Shown here: positions 1 to 12,429 of the stretch, in pieces
Position numbering within the stretch: the stretch's first letter is position 1
Layout: every line of letters starts with the position of its first letter
Assembly: GCA_027422505.1 (NCBI GenBank)
Contig: JAPQWV010000739.1
Span: 186,001 to 250,000, forward strand
Direction of reading: 5' to 3'
Length of the DNA stretch: 64,000 nt
DNA from: Craterostigma plantagineum
Lineage: Eukaryota; Streptophyta; Magnoliopsida; Lamiales; Linderniaceae
Position numbers and translations under genes: made by a program
The notes under the pieces: generated by a model
The model's database searches: none
What the model was told of the DNA's origin: nothing
What the model saw: the letters and a program-made list of their open reading frames with translations, nothing else

Positions 1-1293
1 TACAGATTTCAATATTAAAAAAAAATTAATAATAATAATAAATAAAAAAAAAATAATAATATAATTAAAATAAAAATAATAAATAATATATTATAATAAT
101 AAATAAAATAAAATAAAATATAACTTTCAAGCCAAGAATGTAATACATTATAAGTCATAAATAGAAGGCGAAGGTTACGGATAAAAATAATCATGCACAA
201 TAAAGCATGCATATCACGCACGTATATCATTATAGGAATTTTGTATTTACGGATAAAAATAATTGTATAGGTCAGGATTCAGGAAAAGGCAAGGACAAAG
301 TCGAGTGAGGCTTTAAGTCATACTGTGAGTATGATATGCAACATGTGTTCTGTTTTTTTTATGTGCTTTATGCAAATTAAATGATTGATTATTTTCTTAT
401 AAAAGTATTACTTGAAATGAACGTGAATTATGTGGCCATAATGTGCTACTGTATGATATGTGTGATTCGATGGTATATAGAATTTATATGTCATATAAGG
501 TGAAAGTAAAGCAGAAAAGAAAAGAGAAACTGTTATGACTGCTATGACATCGGACGACTTGATATACAGCTATGGTTACATCCCTGCAAACCGGGGGATT
601 ACAGAGTCCTGTACAGGCAAACAAAAATATATTATAATTACAGAGTCCCATGTATGGGCCCCTACGGGGTTAATAGTACGAGTCTAGCAGGTCATAACGG
701 AAGTATCAGAAATAAATGATCATGTAGATTTGCATTTGTCTGAATTACATGAATGATTTTATGAACTATGATTATATGACAAACTTCAATGAATGATTAA
801 GTGATGATTATGTGAGTTAAAGTGCTTACAGTATGAGTGTTAGGAATCTACGGATTCTATGAACGATGGTATATTCTTTAGACAAGTCTATGTAAGTCAA
901 TGGAAGGAAGAAATTAATTTTCTGCTACAGTTTTGGTTATTATTTGTCTAATGGAATAACATGTTGCGATCATACTCTGAATAATTGTTTCCTCAGTTGC
1001 TGTAGATATCTAGCAGGCAACTTAGAGTGCATCTTCATACTGAAGCATGGATTCAAGGTTGGCCGGCTACGCTCTCACCTACTCCCCTAAGTTCATCGTG
1101 TGCATGTAGTATAAGAATCATTAGTATCTTTCATATGATATATGTGAATATATATGTATAATATGAGTGAATGTGATGAGAACAGATGTACGCCCGTTTA
1201 TGTATAAAGGTATGATTGTAAAAAGGCGAAAAATTTTACGTGGAAAATATAGTTGCTGCGCAAATAAAATAATAGAAAACGGGACGTTAAATG
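1..1293 (+). repeat. 5' LTR of the gypsy element, 3' portion only
   Basis: This stretch matches 7608-8894 almost base for base. Differences include a short indel near 404-411 and single substitutions near 567 and 905. It is therefore the last 1.29 kb of a roughly 2.97-kb LTR whose beginning is left of the window. It ends just before the primer site; the ending ...TTAAATG is not the usual CA. Confidence 0.93.
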
Positions 1294-1295
1294 TA

Positions 1296-1307
1296 TGGTA
1301 TCAGAGC
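1296..1307 (+). other. primer binding site, initiator tRNA-Met type
   Basis: TGGTATCAGAGC is the standard plant retrotransposon site complementary to the 3' end of initiator tRNA-Met. It lies two bases after the 5' LTR end. Confidence 0.93.
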
Positions 1308-1408
1308 CTAGGTCTTAGGTTCTGTAGACATTTGCATGGTATGTGCATTTTTATGGTCTGCCCTGAAATTCTTTTTGCATATTTAGGAGAAGGGCAGTAA
1401 GTGCACCA

Positions 1409-3937
1409 TTGCATGTAGAACACGATGAACCAACAATAGGGGGAGGAGGAAGTTCGGCTGTACCTGAATCTAATTCATCTCATACGCTTATGCGTAATGA
1501 GCGTGAAAATCCCCTGACAATTTCCCGTGAAAGGCGATATGATAAGCTTAGGAAATTGGGTGCTGTGGATTTTATGGGAACAACAGATCCTGCTGAGGCA
1601 GAAACGTGGTTAAAAAGAACAGAAAGGGTTTTTAATATGATGCAGTGTACACCAGCGGAGAAGTTTGATTATGCAGTGTCACTCTTACAAGGGCATGCAT
1701 ATGAATGGTGGGAAACAGTTCCAGATAGTATGGCACAACCTCCAGTGCTAACTTGGGAGGATTTCTTAAGAGAATTCAATGACACCTATATGCCAGAAGT
1801 TTATAAGGATCAGAAGGAAAAGGAGTTTTTGGAACTTAAGCAAGGAAATAAGTCTGTAGGTGAATACGAGGTGTTGTTCAACCAGCTGTCTCGTTATGCT
1901 CCTCATATGGTTGCTACTGAAAGAAACAAGTGTCGAAGATTTGAATCTGGACTTCGATATACAATTAGAAATCGTATCACTGCCTCTGATATGGAATCCT
2001 ATGGCAGATTAAGGGCAGCGGCTATTCGTGCTGAAAAGTTAGAAACAGAATCGAAAAACTATCAAAGTAGTAAAAGGAGGGCAGGTGAAGAATCGTCGAG
2101 CGGAAAATTTAAAAAAATTGGTAATCCATCGAGATCGATGAACACATCAAGTGGTCCTGCCAGAAGTAGTATGGGGGGAACAAGAACTGTTGGACGAGGG
2201 ACCGGAATTCCTCAACCAATACCAGTGTGTGAACATTGTGGAAAGAATCACACTGGTGTCTGTAGATGGCTCACTGGCGAATGTTTCAAATGTGGTCAAC
2301 GTGGACATTTGGCTAGAAATTGCCCAATGTCGCAAACGCAACCTACAGTGGAGCAATCAAGAGTTAGTGGACCCTCCACTAATCGTGGAAGGGGAAGGGG
2401 TCGAGGATCATATAACAGTAGTGCAGGAAGAGGAGAGTCTGGAGGACAAGCTTATGGACAGTCAGCACAAGGTCGAATTTTCACGATGACTCGTGAAGAA
2501 GCCAAAGAGGGGTCACGTATAATCACGGGTAAGCTATCTATATGTGATATTGATGCATATGTTTTATTCGATCCAGGAGCAACACACTCATTCATGTCAC
2601 GAACATTTGCATCATTATTACATGATAAACCCGAAATCTTAGAAAATAAAGTAAATGTTAGACTTCCAACGGGTGAGATGGTTATAATAAGTACAGTATA
2701 TCCGAAATGTAAAATTGTTAGTGATGGGGTAGAGATGCAGGCGACCTTATTAGTTTTACCCTTAACGGATTTCGACGTAATATTAGGCATGGATTGGCTG
2801 TCTCGATATCGAGCAAAACTAGATTGTTTTAAAAAGGAAATTGAATTGTTTCCTTCGGATCAAACACATATAGTGTTTAAAGGAGAAAAGAATGTATGGA
2901 CGGCATGTCAGATCTCTAATTTACAAGCATCCAAATTAATAAGAAAAGGGTGTCAGTGTTATATGGCGTATATTATAGATACACGATTGTGTGGATTAAA
3001 GGTGGAAGATATTGTCGTGGTAAATGAATACCCTGATGTTTTTCCGGAGGATTTGTCGGGATTACCACCAGATCGAGATACAGAATTTACGATTGAGCTT
3101 CAACCAGGCACGGCACCAATTTCTATTCCACCATATCGAATGGCACCAATAGAGCTGAATGAGCTAAAGGTACAGTTGAAAGAATTATTAGACAAAGGAT
3201 ATATACGGCCAAGTGTATCACCATGGGGGGCGCCTGTGCTTTTTGTTAAAAAGAAGGATGGTACGCTTAGACTATGTATTGACTATAGACAGTTGAACAA
3301 AGTGACGGTGAAAAACAAGTATCCGTTGCCTCGAATTGACGATTTGTTTGACCAACTACAAGGTTCTAAGGTCTTTTCAAAGATTGACCTAAGATCGAGG
3401 TATCATCAAATAAAGATTGCAAAAGATGATATTCCAAAGACGGCCTTTAGAACAAGATATGGCCATTACGAATTCTTGGTTATGCCGTTTGGATTGACGA
3501 ATGCCCCTGCAGTCTTTATGGCATTAATGAATGATGTCTTTCGACCCTATTTGGACCAGTTCGTGATTGTTTTCATAGATGATATATTGGTATATTCTAA
3601 GTCAAAAGAAGAACATGAACAACATTTAAGAGTTGTTCTTCAAACTTTACGAGAAAAGAAGCTATATGCAAAATTATCAAAATGCGAATTTTGGTTAGAT
3701 CAAGTAGTATTTTTGGGCCATGTGGTATCTGGCGAAGGAATTCAAGTTGATCCTAAGAAAATTGAAGCAGTAATCAAATGGGAAAGTCCTAAGAACGTGG
3801 CAGAAGTTCGTAGTTTTCTAGGTTTGGCTGGATATTATAGACGGTTTGTAGAGAATTTTTCTTTAATAGCCGCTCCAATGACGAAATTATTACGAAAAGG
3901 GACGATCTTCAAATGGACTGAGGAGTGCCAGATTTGA
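1409..3937 (+). pseudogene. gypsy Gag-protease-reverse transcriptase, first part of broken polyprotein
   Basis: An open stretch of 842 codons; the frame has no ATG at its left edge, the first being near 1490. In order: a retrotransposon Gag domain (about residues 50-200, with an EWWE motif), a CCHC zinc knuckle [14 protein letters not shown] (about residues 291-304), an aspartic protease with DPGATHSF (about 387) and a reverse transcriptase with the FIDDILVYS catalytic box (about 722). The protease motif has Pro where DSG is usual, and the RT has LRSR where LRSG is usual, both signs of decay. The frame ends early at 3937 because of an indel a few bases upstream; RNase H continues in another frame. 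Confidence 0.93.
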
Positions 3938-5909
3938 AGAATTAAAGAAGCGATTAACAACAGCTCCAGTGTTAACAATTCCATCAGGTACAGATGGATT
4001 TGTGATTTACAGTGACGCATCTCATCAAGGATTGGGATGTGTTTTAATGCAACATGGAAAAGTAGTGGCATATGCGTCACGGCAGTTAAAATCGTATGAA
4101 ATATCTTATCCAACACATGATTTGGAATTAGCGGCAGTAGTGTTCGCATTAAAGATATGGCGACATTACTTATATGGTACGAAATTTCAGATTTTCACCG
4201 ATCATAAAAGTCTGAAGTATCTGCTGAGTCAGAAAGAATTGAATATGAGACAAAGGCGATGGATTGAGTTGTTAAAGGATTATGATTGCACTATAGAGTA
4301 TCATCCAGGAAAAGCTAATGTTGTGGCAGATGCATTAAGTCGAAAATCATATTCGTTATCGAATCTGATCAGTCTAAGGAAGATGAATATGGAAATAGAA
4401 GTGAATGATGTAGGTGTTGTATGTGCTTCAATGGTGATTCATCCTATTATGTTGGATCGAATAAAGCAAGCTCAATTTAAGGATGAGAAATTGGCAAGTA
4501 TTGCAGAAAAAGTAAAACATGGGTTGACAAAGTCGTTTGTCATAAATGAAAACGGTGTTATGACGATTAATAGTCGATTATGTGTCCCCAATATTGACAA
4601 TATTCGACAGGAAATAATGGATGAAGCGCATACTGCCTCTTACGCTATGCATCCGGGCAGTACAAAAATGTATCAAACCATCAAATCTCATTATTGGTGG
4701 CCAAGAATGAAGAAAGACGTGGCTGAATATGTTCTAAAATGCTTAACTTGTCAGCAGATTAAAGCCGAACACCAAGCACCTGCGGGTAAATTACATCCGT
4801 TACCTATACCAGTTTGGAAATGGGAACGAATAACGATGGATTTTCTCTATGGTCTGCCTCCTACGGTTAAGAAAAATGATGCTGTTTGGGTAATTGTTGA
4901 TAGACTTACGAAGTCAGCTCACTTTTTACCATTTAGATGGGGTTCTACATTGGAATATTTGGCGAAAAGATATGTAAATGAAATAGTTCGACTACATGGA
5001 GTACCTCTATCTATTGTATCTGATCGAGACCCTAGGTTCACTTCGAGATTTTGGGGAAGTTTACAAGAAGCGCTCGGGACTAAGTTACATTTTAGTACGG
5101 CGTTTCATCCGCAGACAGACGGACAATCAGAAAGGACAATACAAACTCTAGAGGACATGCTTCGAGCGTGTGTAATCGAATTCAAAGGATCATGGGATGA
5201 TTATATAGCGTTAATGGAATTCGCCTATAATAATCAATATCACTCAAGTATTGGTATGGCACCATACGAAGCTTTATATGGTCGAAAGTGCCGAAATCCA
5301 ATATGTTGGGACATGGAAGGTGAACGTGTATTAGAAGGACCAGATTTGATTCAAGATACAATGGAAAAGATAAAAGTTGTTAAAAGCCGGCTTAAAGCAG
5401 CTCAAGATCGATAAAAGAGCTATATTGATCAACATCGACGGGAAATGGAATATGGAATTGGAGAGAAAGTATTTTTACGAGTATCACCATGGAAAGGTGT
5501 TCTAAGATTTGGAAAGAAAGGAAAGTTAAGTCCACGTTATATTGGACCTTATGAAATACTTGAAAGGATTGGACCGTTAGCATATCGACTAGCGTTACCA
5601 CCAGAATTATCGCAAATACATAATGTTTTTCATGTCAGCATGTTGCGACGGTATAGATCGGATCCTTCACATATTCTACAGGATGAACCGGTAAATGTTT
5701 CTGAAGATCTTAGTTATGTAGAGGAACCGGCAGAAATTCTTGAATATGCCGATAAGCAATTACGGAATAAAACGATTCCGATGGTAAAGATACGATGGAA
5801 AAATCATTCAAAGCGTGAAGCTACTTGGGAAACAACGGAAAACATGAAGACACAATATCCATGGCTATTTCTTAACAACGGTACGAAATTTCGAGGTCGA
5901 AATTTTTAA
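3926..5909 (+). pseudogene. gypsy RNase H-integrase-chromodomain, second part of broken polyprotein
   Basis: Continues the polyprotein after the frameshift. RNase H starts with [12 protein letters not shown]. The integrase has an HHCC zinc finger ending CLTCQQIK and a DDE core with residues in MDFLYG, SDRDPRF and [12 protein letters not shown]. The frame meets a TAA at 5412-5414, then continues in the same frame from 5415. It ends in a basic domain plus a chromodomain-like segment (RWKNHSKREATWE). In related elements the chromodomain binds histone marks and steers integration. The stop separates catalytic core from chromodomain, so this copy cannot make a full integrase. Confidence 0.92.
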
Positions 5910-5920
5910 AGGGGGGGAGA
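5908..5920 (+). other. polypurine tract of the gypsy element
   Basis: An all-purine run (AAAGGGGGGGAGA) lies two bases before the TG that starts the 3' LTR, the expected site for plus-strand priming. Confidence 0.9.
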
Positions 5921-5922
5921 AT

Positions 5923-8894
5923 TGTCAGGAATCGAAATTTCATATCATAATTTCATGCATTTATATAAATTCATGCATTCATATCTCATTTTAGATATAG
6001 ATAGAATAAGGTAAAATAAAGTGTTATTGTAGTAAGTCCTTAAAGAGATAGAAGGGAATGTTACGGAAGTTAGAATTTCTAGGGTTTCCTCAGGTTTTGA
6101 GAAAATTTATTTATTAATAAATTAGGACGTGCGGTGATGTAGAGTTATGATTCGAGATTTATGAAATTTAATCAGATAGATGTCAAAATGTAATATTTAT
6201 TTGAAACTCAACTCGATATTTAGTTAAAGATGTCGACACATATTATTTAGGTAGAATGTCGATATGTGTTGAAGTTTGTTTGAAAATGTCGAGTTATGTA
6301 GAATGTCGATAGATGTTAAAAATTGTTAGAGAATGTTGAGATTTATTATAATGTCGAGATCTTGTAAACTATATGCGATAATCTAAATAACTTTTAGGAA
6401 CAAATTTTGAAAGCTTAGCTGGCAACGTTACAATAATAATATAATTCATATCACTTAGCTATTAGGATAGACATTAAATTATTTAACGTGAGGGGTGATA
6501 AGGTTAGGTGAGAAGACATTGGAATTATCTACTTGTAATATAGTGCATAGAAGGATAGGGATTAATAACGATCATATTGATAATTCATCTAAGAAGAAAA
6601 ACTTCGATATTAAGTCAAGGAGAAAAAGGTTCGAGCAGTAATGAACGCAGTTTAGAAAGAGGTATGAATTTGTTACAAAGTTCATGTTTTAAGTTAAGAT
6701 CAATATAAGTAGGATTAGATAAACATGAAATCTCGTATTAGTTCAATAGAAGTTTGATTTTTTTTAGGAAGAACATGTTTACAGTTTGGGTTAAGTTCTT
6801 AAGAATTTTGATTTTGATCGTATGAATTTTAGATGTTTGGGACATAATAGTGTTTTGGTAAGATCTGATTTAGTATATGAGAATTTCGACATATGTTATT
6901 AAGTTTCGATAGGTGTAAAATGTCGAATATAATGTCGAGTATGATATAGAGATTCATTAGGAAAAATGTCGAGATGAAATATCTAAATTTAGTACAATGT
7001 CGAGATGCATTTCAAGTTATAAAATGTCGAGTGGAGATGTTGAAGTTCAATCGGATAAAATGTCGAATTGTATCATAATGTCGAGATTATTGGAATTCGA
7101 TTAGATAGGATGTCGAAACTTTGAAATTTAATTGGATGAAAAGTCGGGATATGATTTCGAGATTTATAAAGACACTACACAGATTTAGAGATGTGATATT
7201 GAGATGTAGAAAAATCTCGACATATAATGTCGAAGGATGTTATGATGTAGAAATCACACATAAAGAAATCTAGTAAAATGTCGATATGTATTTTGAGTTA
7301 TAATGTCGAGATGCATTATGAAAATATCGAAAAGTCGAAGTTGAACATTAGCATGACATGTCGACATTTTGGTAAGGAAGATGTCGAGTTTCAAAGTCAC
7401 TTGATTAGAATTTCGAATAATATGTCGAGATTTGTTAAACCAAGATTTCGACATCTTCCTAACTTCGACATTTTCCTTTCTCAGTTCAAGGCCTCGAGAT
7501 TATGTCTTGAGATTGGTTTAAGTTAGTTAATGTGATATCATATTATATATATATAGGTATTAGGGTTTTCAATGATATTTTCGGTATAATATAGTTATCA
7601 ATTTTAATACAGATTTCAATATTAAAAAAAAATTAATAATAATAATAAATAAAAAATAATAATAATATAATTAAAATAAAAATAATAAATAATATATTAT
7701 AATAATAAATAAAATAAAATAAAATATAACTTTCAAGCCAAGAATGTAATACATTATAAGTCATAAATAGAAGGCGAAGGTTACGGATAAAAATAATCAT
7801 GCACAATAAAGCATGCATATCACGCACGTATATCATTATAGGAATTTTGTATTTACGGATAAAAATAATTGTATAGGTCAGGATTCAGGAAAAGGCAAGG
7901 ACAAAGTCGAGTGAGGCTTTAAGTCATACTGTGAGTATGATATGCAACATGTGTTCTGTTTTTTTTATGTGCTTTATGCAAATTAAATGATTGATTATTT
8001 TCTTATAAAAACTTGAAATGAACGTGAATTATGTGGCCATAATGTGCTACTGTATGATATGTGTGATTCGATGGTATATAGAATTTATATGTCATATAAG
8101 GTGAAAGTAAAGCAGAAAAGAAAAGAGAAACTGTTATGACTGCTATGACATCGGACGACTTGATATACAGCTATGGTTACATCCCTACAAACCGGGGGAT
8201 TACAGAGTCCTGTACAGGCAAACAAAAATATATTATAATTACAGAGTCCCATGTATGGGCCCCTACGGGGTTAATAGTACGAGTCTAGCAGGTCATAACG
8301 GAAGTATCAGAAATAAATGATCATGTAGATTTGCATTTGTCTGAATTACATGAATGATTTTATGAACTATGATTATATGACAAACTTCAATGAATGATTA
8401 AGTGATGATTATGTGAGTTAAAGTGCTTACAGTATGAGTGTTAGGAATCTACGGATTCTATGAACGATGGTATATTCTTTAGACAAGTCTATGTAAGTCA
8501 ATGGAGGGAAGAAATTAATTTTCTGCTACAGTTTTGGTTATTATTTGTCTAATGGAATAACATGTTGCGATCATACTCTGAATAATTGTTTCCTCAGTTG
8601 CTGTAGATATCTAGCAGGCAACTTAGAGTGCATCTTCATACTGAAGCATGGATTCAAGGTTGGCCGGCTACGCTCTCACCTACTCCCCTAAGTTCATCGT
8701 GTGCATGTAGTATAAGAATCATTAGTATCTTTCATATGATATATGTGAATATATATGTATAATATGAGTGAATGTGATGAGAACAGATGTACGCCCGTTT
8801 ATGTATAAAGGTATGATTGTAAAAAGGCGAAAAATTTTACGTGGAAAATATAGTTGCTGCGCAAATAAAATAATAGAAAACGGGACGTTAAATG
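5923..8894 (+). repeat. 3' LTR of the gypsy element, 2972 bp, with dispersed TGTCGA motifs
   Basis: Begins TGTCAGGAATC right after the polypurine tract and ends where identity with the 5' copy stops. No gene is seen in it. From about 6190 to 7500 the hexamer TGTCGA, usually as AATGTCGA followed by G, A or T, recurs dozens of times in either near-tandem or scattered spacing. The last part is AT-rich with an (AAT)n tract. Confidence 0.93.
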
Positions 8895-8980
8895 AGTTGC
8901 AGTTGGACACAAGCATCCTCTGCCTGTTTGGGCCTTGACCATTCTTGGTTGCTGTCATGAGGAGTCTTGCCCACGGAGTA

Positions 8981-9898
8981 CTATACTCCAAGCTGATTGA
9001 CTCTGGTGCCTTTATACCTGGTAGTTTGCCTATACCCAGGTGGGAAGCCATGGACTTGGTAACAAGTGTCCACTGTATGGCTCTTCTTCCCACAATGGGT
9101 GCACAAAGGCTTCACTGTGTCCCTTTTAGAGTGGAACATGCCTTTCTTGGGAAGATCTTGGTTGGGATTGGCAGACATCATAGCCATACTACTGATCTGG
9201 TCATCACTGGTCTTGGTCACACCTGCAACCATCGACCTCTGCCTCTCCTCTTGAACCAAGAGGTTGAATACTTTGTTCATTGCAGGCATTGGATCCATGA
9301 GAAGGATCTGACCTCGAACCTGCGAATAAGAGTCATTTAAGCCCATTAAAAATATGAGAACATATTCCTCATTAAAGTAGTCCTTCATAGCCTTAATTCC
9401 ACCACACGTGCAGGGGCAGGCAGGTTGTAGCTAGACAGCTCTTCCCACAAGGTTTTCAGCCTGGTAAAGTACACCCCAATGCTGTTGGTTCCTTGCTCAA
9501 GATTGATGAGTTCTTTCTTTATGGTAGACTCTCGGCTTGTTTGATTGGCCGAATCTTTCTTGAAGATCATCCCAAACTTCTTTAGCCGTGGAATTGTAGA
9601 GTATACTCGTCGAGATTTCCTTGGAAACTGAGTTGAGAATCCAAGAAATTACAATATTGTTGTTCCTCTTCCAAGATACCACTTTGCTTTGATCCGCTGG
9701 ATTAGGTGCTTGAAGATCACCATTTATGAACCCTTCTTTATTCCTTCCGATGAGGGCTATGACCATGGATCTGCTCCACGTCGTGTAGTTGTCTCCATTT
9801 AGTGGCTCGTGGACGAGAAGCTGTCCAGACATGTCGCTGTTATTCAAGAAATAGGGATCATTCTGTGTCACAGCCGTCGTGCTCGGGGTTGTCGACAT
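8981..9898 (-). pseudogene. Ty1/copia Gag, frameshifted
   Basis: Starts with ATG at 9898. The N-terminus has the copia Gag signature (LNGDNYTTWSRSM, then KEVWDDLQERFGQSN), followed by a middle segment with GTNSIGVYFTRLKTLWEEL and a C-terminal part ending in a CCHC zinc knuckle starting CTHCGKKSHTVDTC. These three parts lie in different frames, with shifts near 9530 and 9390, so the gene is dead. It lacks protease and later domains because the gypsy element interrupts it. Confidence 0.88.
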
Positions 9899-9985
9899 CT
9901 CTGTGTGCCATCGAAGAGCTGTGTTGAGGATGAATGCTTGAGTTCTTGAATCTTGAATCTTGATAGGCGCAGTTTTACAGAAAGC

Positions 9986-9997
9986 GCTCTGATACCA
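9986..9997 (-). other. primer binding site of the minus-strand copia
   Basis: The reverse complement reads TGGTATCAGAGC, complementary to initiator tRNA-Met, directly next to the LTR. Confidence 0.88.
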
Positions 9998-10316
9998 TAT
10001 TAAAAGTGCGTGGATGATTTGTATGTAAATAAGAAATGAACTTCATTGATTAATCGAGAAACAATACAACAGTGCCCATTTATACAAACGAGCTTAATGA
10101 CCGTTATAATGAAAAGCGCTTCTCTACTTACTAAGTCGTAAGATACTACTCTCATAACTATACACAAAAACGTGAAGTACTTATAGAATCGCCCTTATAA
10201 TAATTAAAGCGCTTGTCCCAAGTGATTTACAAACTCGCAGGCTTTCATCAGCCTTTCTCAGCCTTTACCATCCTTTGCATATACCTGATCGAACTGATGA
10301 TGCTTGGATTTTAACA
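9998..10316 (-). repeat. 5' LTR of the minus-strand copia
   Basis: About 319 bp between the primer site and TGTTAAAAT (minus strand). The ends form the inverted pair TGTTAAAA / TTTTAATA, the second with a C-to-T change. The flank TTCAG at 10317-10321 could be one target duplication and also a splice acceptor. Confidence 0.8.
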
Positions 10317-10321
10317 TTCAG

Positions 10322-10870
10322 TTGTCGGCTGATGTAGTTAAAGAAATCGCAGCGCTCGAAATCGAAATAGCCCATTTAGAGCAGCATCTCCTCTCTCTTT
10401 ATCGAGGGGCATTAGTTCAGAAGCATCTACCACAAATAGAGAACTACGAAGATTGTAGAGATTCTCAGGGCCAAAAATCACCTACTACATATGCTTTGGC
10501 TCAGCCTAAGAACTCCCTTCAACTACCCATCATAACAAAGTCGTCATCGCAAAGGGTACGAAATACGGCGATTGCCATCTTTTCTTGCATCTTCGATCTG
10601 CATTTTTCTTTTTCATACAGACGGGGTCAAATGTTTTTGCAGGAAAATCACCGTAGCCTCGCGGATCACCTGGGAAATTCTCGCATGGGCGACGAAGCCT
10701 TGTCTTGCCCGGAGATATTTCTGAAGAAATCGTAAGATGCATATCGTCAAGCTTGCAAATCTTCCTAGCAACTTAAATAATAAGGGATCTTCGGTTTCTT
10801 CGAACTCATCGTTCTGCTCTTCTTCGGGGAGAAGTTGGAGCCCTCGGTGCAATTCTGATTTCAATTTCTT
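10322..10870 (+). pseudogene. fragment of a MIP1/DUF547-type gene (leucine-zipper ternary complex factor-like)
   Basis: The first piece encodes VVKEIAALEIEIAHLEQHLL and LSLYRG, a heptad-rich coiled coil resembling the leucine-zipper region that precedes DUF547 in plant MIP1-like proteins. After a likely intron (donor near 10552, acceptor TTTTTGCAG near 10641) comes SLADHLG, then in a second frame ISEEIVRCISS, and in a third frame KLANLPSN and a Ser-rich WSPRCNSDF. These match the order in that family from memory, but they need at least two frame changes. No DUF547 domain follows. The 5' side is cut by the copia LTR. Call rests on recognised motifs, not alignment. Confidence 0.62.
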
Positions 10871-11156
10871 CTGGTCGATTTGTGCTGCAATTTCGATTTT
10901 AATTTTTGGTATTGATGCAGTAGTGGGTATGGGTCTGACAGTGGCTATGGCGGTGGCTAATTGGGTAGAAAAAAATGACTTGAAGGGAGTAATTTAGTCA
11001 TTTTGCGTAAAAGATATGGTCAAATCTTATTCCAGTTGCAAACACGGTGCGTGTTATACATTCTCGCGCAGAAACGACTGACCGGGAGTTAGCATGTTGG
11101 GTTTTATAAAACAAAATGGAGTGTTGCGTAAAAAAATAACCACAGGGTAGTAACAC
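10871..11156. other. unassigned spacer
   Basis: No convincing gene, RNA or repeat boundary is visible between the decayed MIP1-like fragment and the next copia LTR. Confidence 0.6.
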
Positions 11157-11520
11157 ACATTTAGGGATAAATAAAGCAAATGGGCTTTATTTTGGGCTTT
11201 GTGAATGGGAATTATGTTAAGAGAATGAAAGGAATGAGTTGTTGTCCCACATTGGAAAAACAACAAGCTTTCACCCATCTTATAAATGGATGTGGAAATA
11301 TTAGTTATAAAAGAAATAGCTAATATTATGCCACATGTAAGTCGCTCGCGTGTGCGCAGGGTGCAAATCCGACCGACTTGTGTGCGAGCGCGCGACCCGC
11401 GCACACGAATGCCGGACCGAAAACTAGCGGGCTTGATAAACCCGCATTTTAGTCCGATTTTGCTACTTTCATTCCTAGTACTGATGTGGCTTGCGTGTCC
11501 AGACCATACCGGACCACTAT
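11157..11520 (+). repeat. truncated 5' LTR of the plus-strand copia
   Basis: Closely similar to 17530-17880, sharing a CG-rich block with CGCTCGCGTGTGCG and GCGACCCGCGCACA. After about 11510 the similarity breaks up, so the LTR's 3' part and the primer site appear deleted. Confidence 0.8.
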
Positions 11521-11582
11521 CTACTGAGACCAGTGTATACCATACACACAGGCAACAATCTTCAAACAGAGTCGTAACCATG

Positions 11583-12411
11583 ACGGACAACCACAACTCA
11601 AACCGGAATGAGGACAACAACGCGGTTCACACCAATGTTGTGCCTGCAGTGATTTGACCGACCGTACCAGTCAGCCACTTGGAAAAGCCTGAGACGTTTG
11701 TGGGGACTGCCTCCACGTTCAAGAGATGGCAGCAGAAGATGCTTTTCTACCTTCCTCTACTTGTAACAAAGGTGAGACGAGTGTTGAGGTGGTAAAAGCG
11801 GTTGATGCATGGAAGCATTCTGATTTCTTGTGCAGTTACATCCTACATGCCCTAAGCGATACTCTGTACAACGTGTATGGCGCGGTGGCTACGGGTAATT
11901 ATGGAAATCGTTAGACCGGAAATATATAACTTAGGATGCCGGCACAAAGAAATTTGTTGTCAGGCGATTTCTTGATCATAAGATGGTTGATTCCAAAACT
12001 ATGATCAGTCAAGTGCAAGAGATCCAATTGATCTGCACGAGATTCATGCAGAACGAATGGTTCTGAGCGAATCTTTCCAAGTCGCGGCTATCATTGAGAA
12101 GCTGCCCCCGGGATGGAAAGACTTCAAAAACTATCTCAAGCATAAGCGCAAGGAGATCTCTTTGGAGGACTTGAATTGTCAGACTTCGAATCGAAGAAGA
12201 CAACAAGCGGTCGGAGAATAGAATGTCGGGCTCATCCGAACCAAAGGTAAACGTGGTGGAGCATGGCTCTAAAAAGGGCAAAGGTGCGGCTAAGCCCAAG
12301 GCGAAACTTGGGGCGACCGGGGGCGTCGCTAAGACCGGCTATAAGTTCAAAGGAAAATGCTTCAACTGCGAGAAATTGGGCCATAAGTCGTCGGACTGCC
12401 GTTTCCTTTAA
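11583..12411 (+). pseudogene. Ty1/copia Gag remnants
   Basis: Begins with ATG at about 11580 (MTDNHNSNRNED), hits a stop, then continues with HLEKPETF and FKRWQQKMLFYL, a hallmark of copia Gag. Further on come [19 protein letters not shown] and [13 protein letters not shown], and at 12223-12411 a Gly/Lys-rich linker with the zinc knuckle CFNCEKLGHKSSDC. Several frames are needed, so it is not functional. Confidence 0.88.
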
Positions 12412-12429
12412 AGGAACCACGAGGCGAAC

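Larger units (their letters stand above)
1..8894 (+). mobile_element. Ty3/gypsy LTR retrotransposon, Tekay/Del-like chromovirus (5' LTR cut by window edge)
   Basis: The order LTR, tRNA-Met primer site, Gag, protease, reverse transcriptase, RNase H, integrase, chromodomain-like tail, polypurine tract and LTR is visible. Domain order and the C-terminal chromodomain-like region suggest the Tekay/Del chromovirus clade (inference). The two LTR copies differ at only a handful of places over the shared 1.29 kb, so the insertion is young. The coding region nevertheless has a frameshift near 3926-3935 and an in-frame stop at 5412-5414. The right end lies inside the gag of an older minus-strand copia element. 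Confidence 0.93.
8895..10316 (-). mobile_element. 5' end of a Ty1/copia retrotransposon, minus strand
   Basis: Read on the minus strand: an LTR, a primer binding site, a leader and a decayed gag. The rest of the element should lie to the left of the gypsy element, outside the window, because the gypsy 3' LTR ends inside this gag. The LTR starts TGTTAAAATCC and ends TTTTAATA, an imperfect inverted repeat. Confidence 0.88.
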
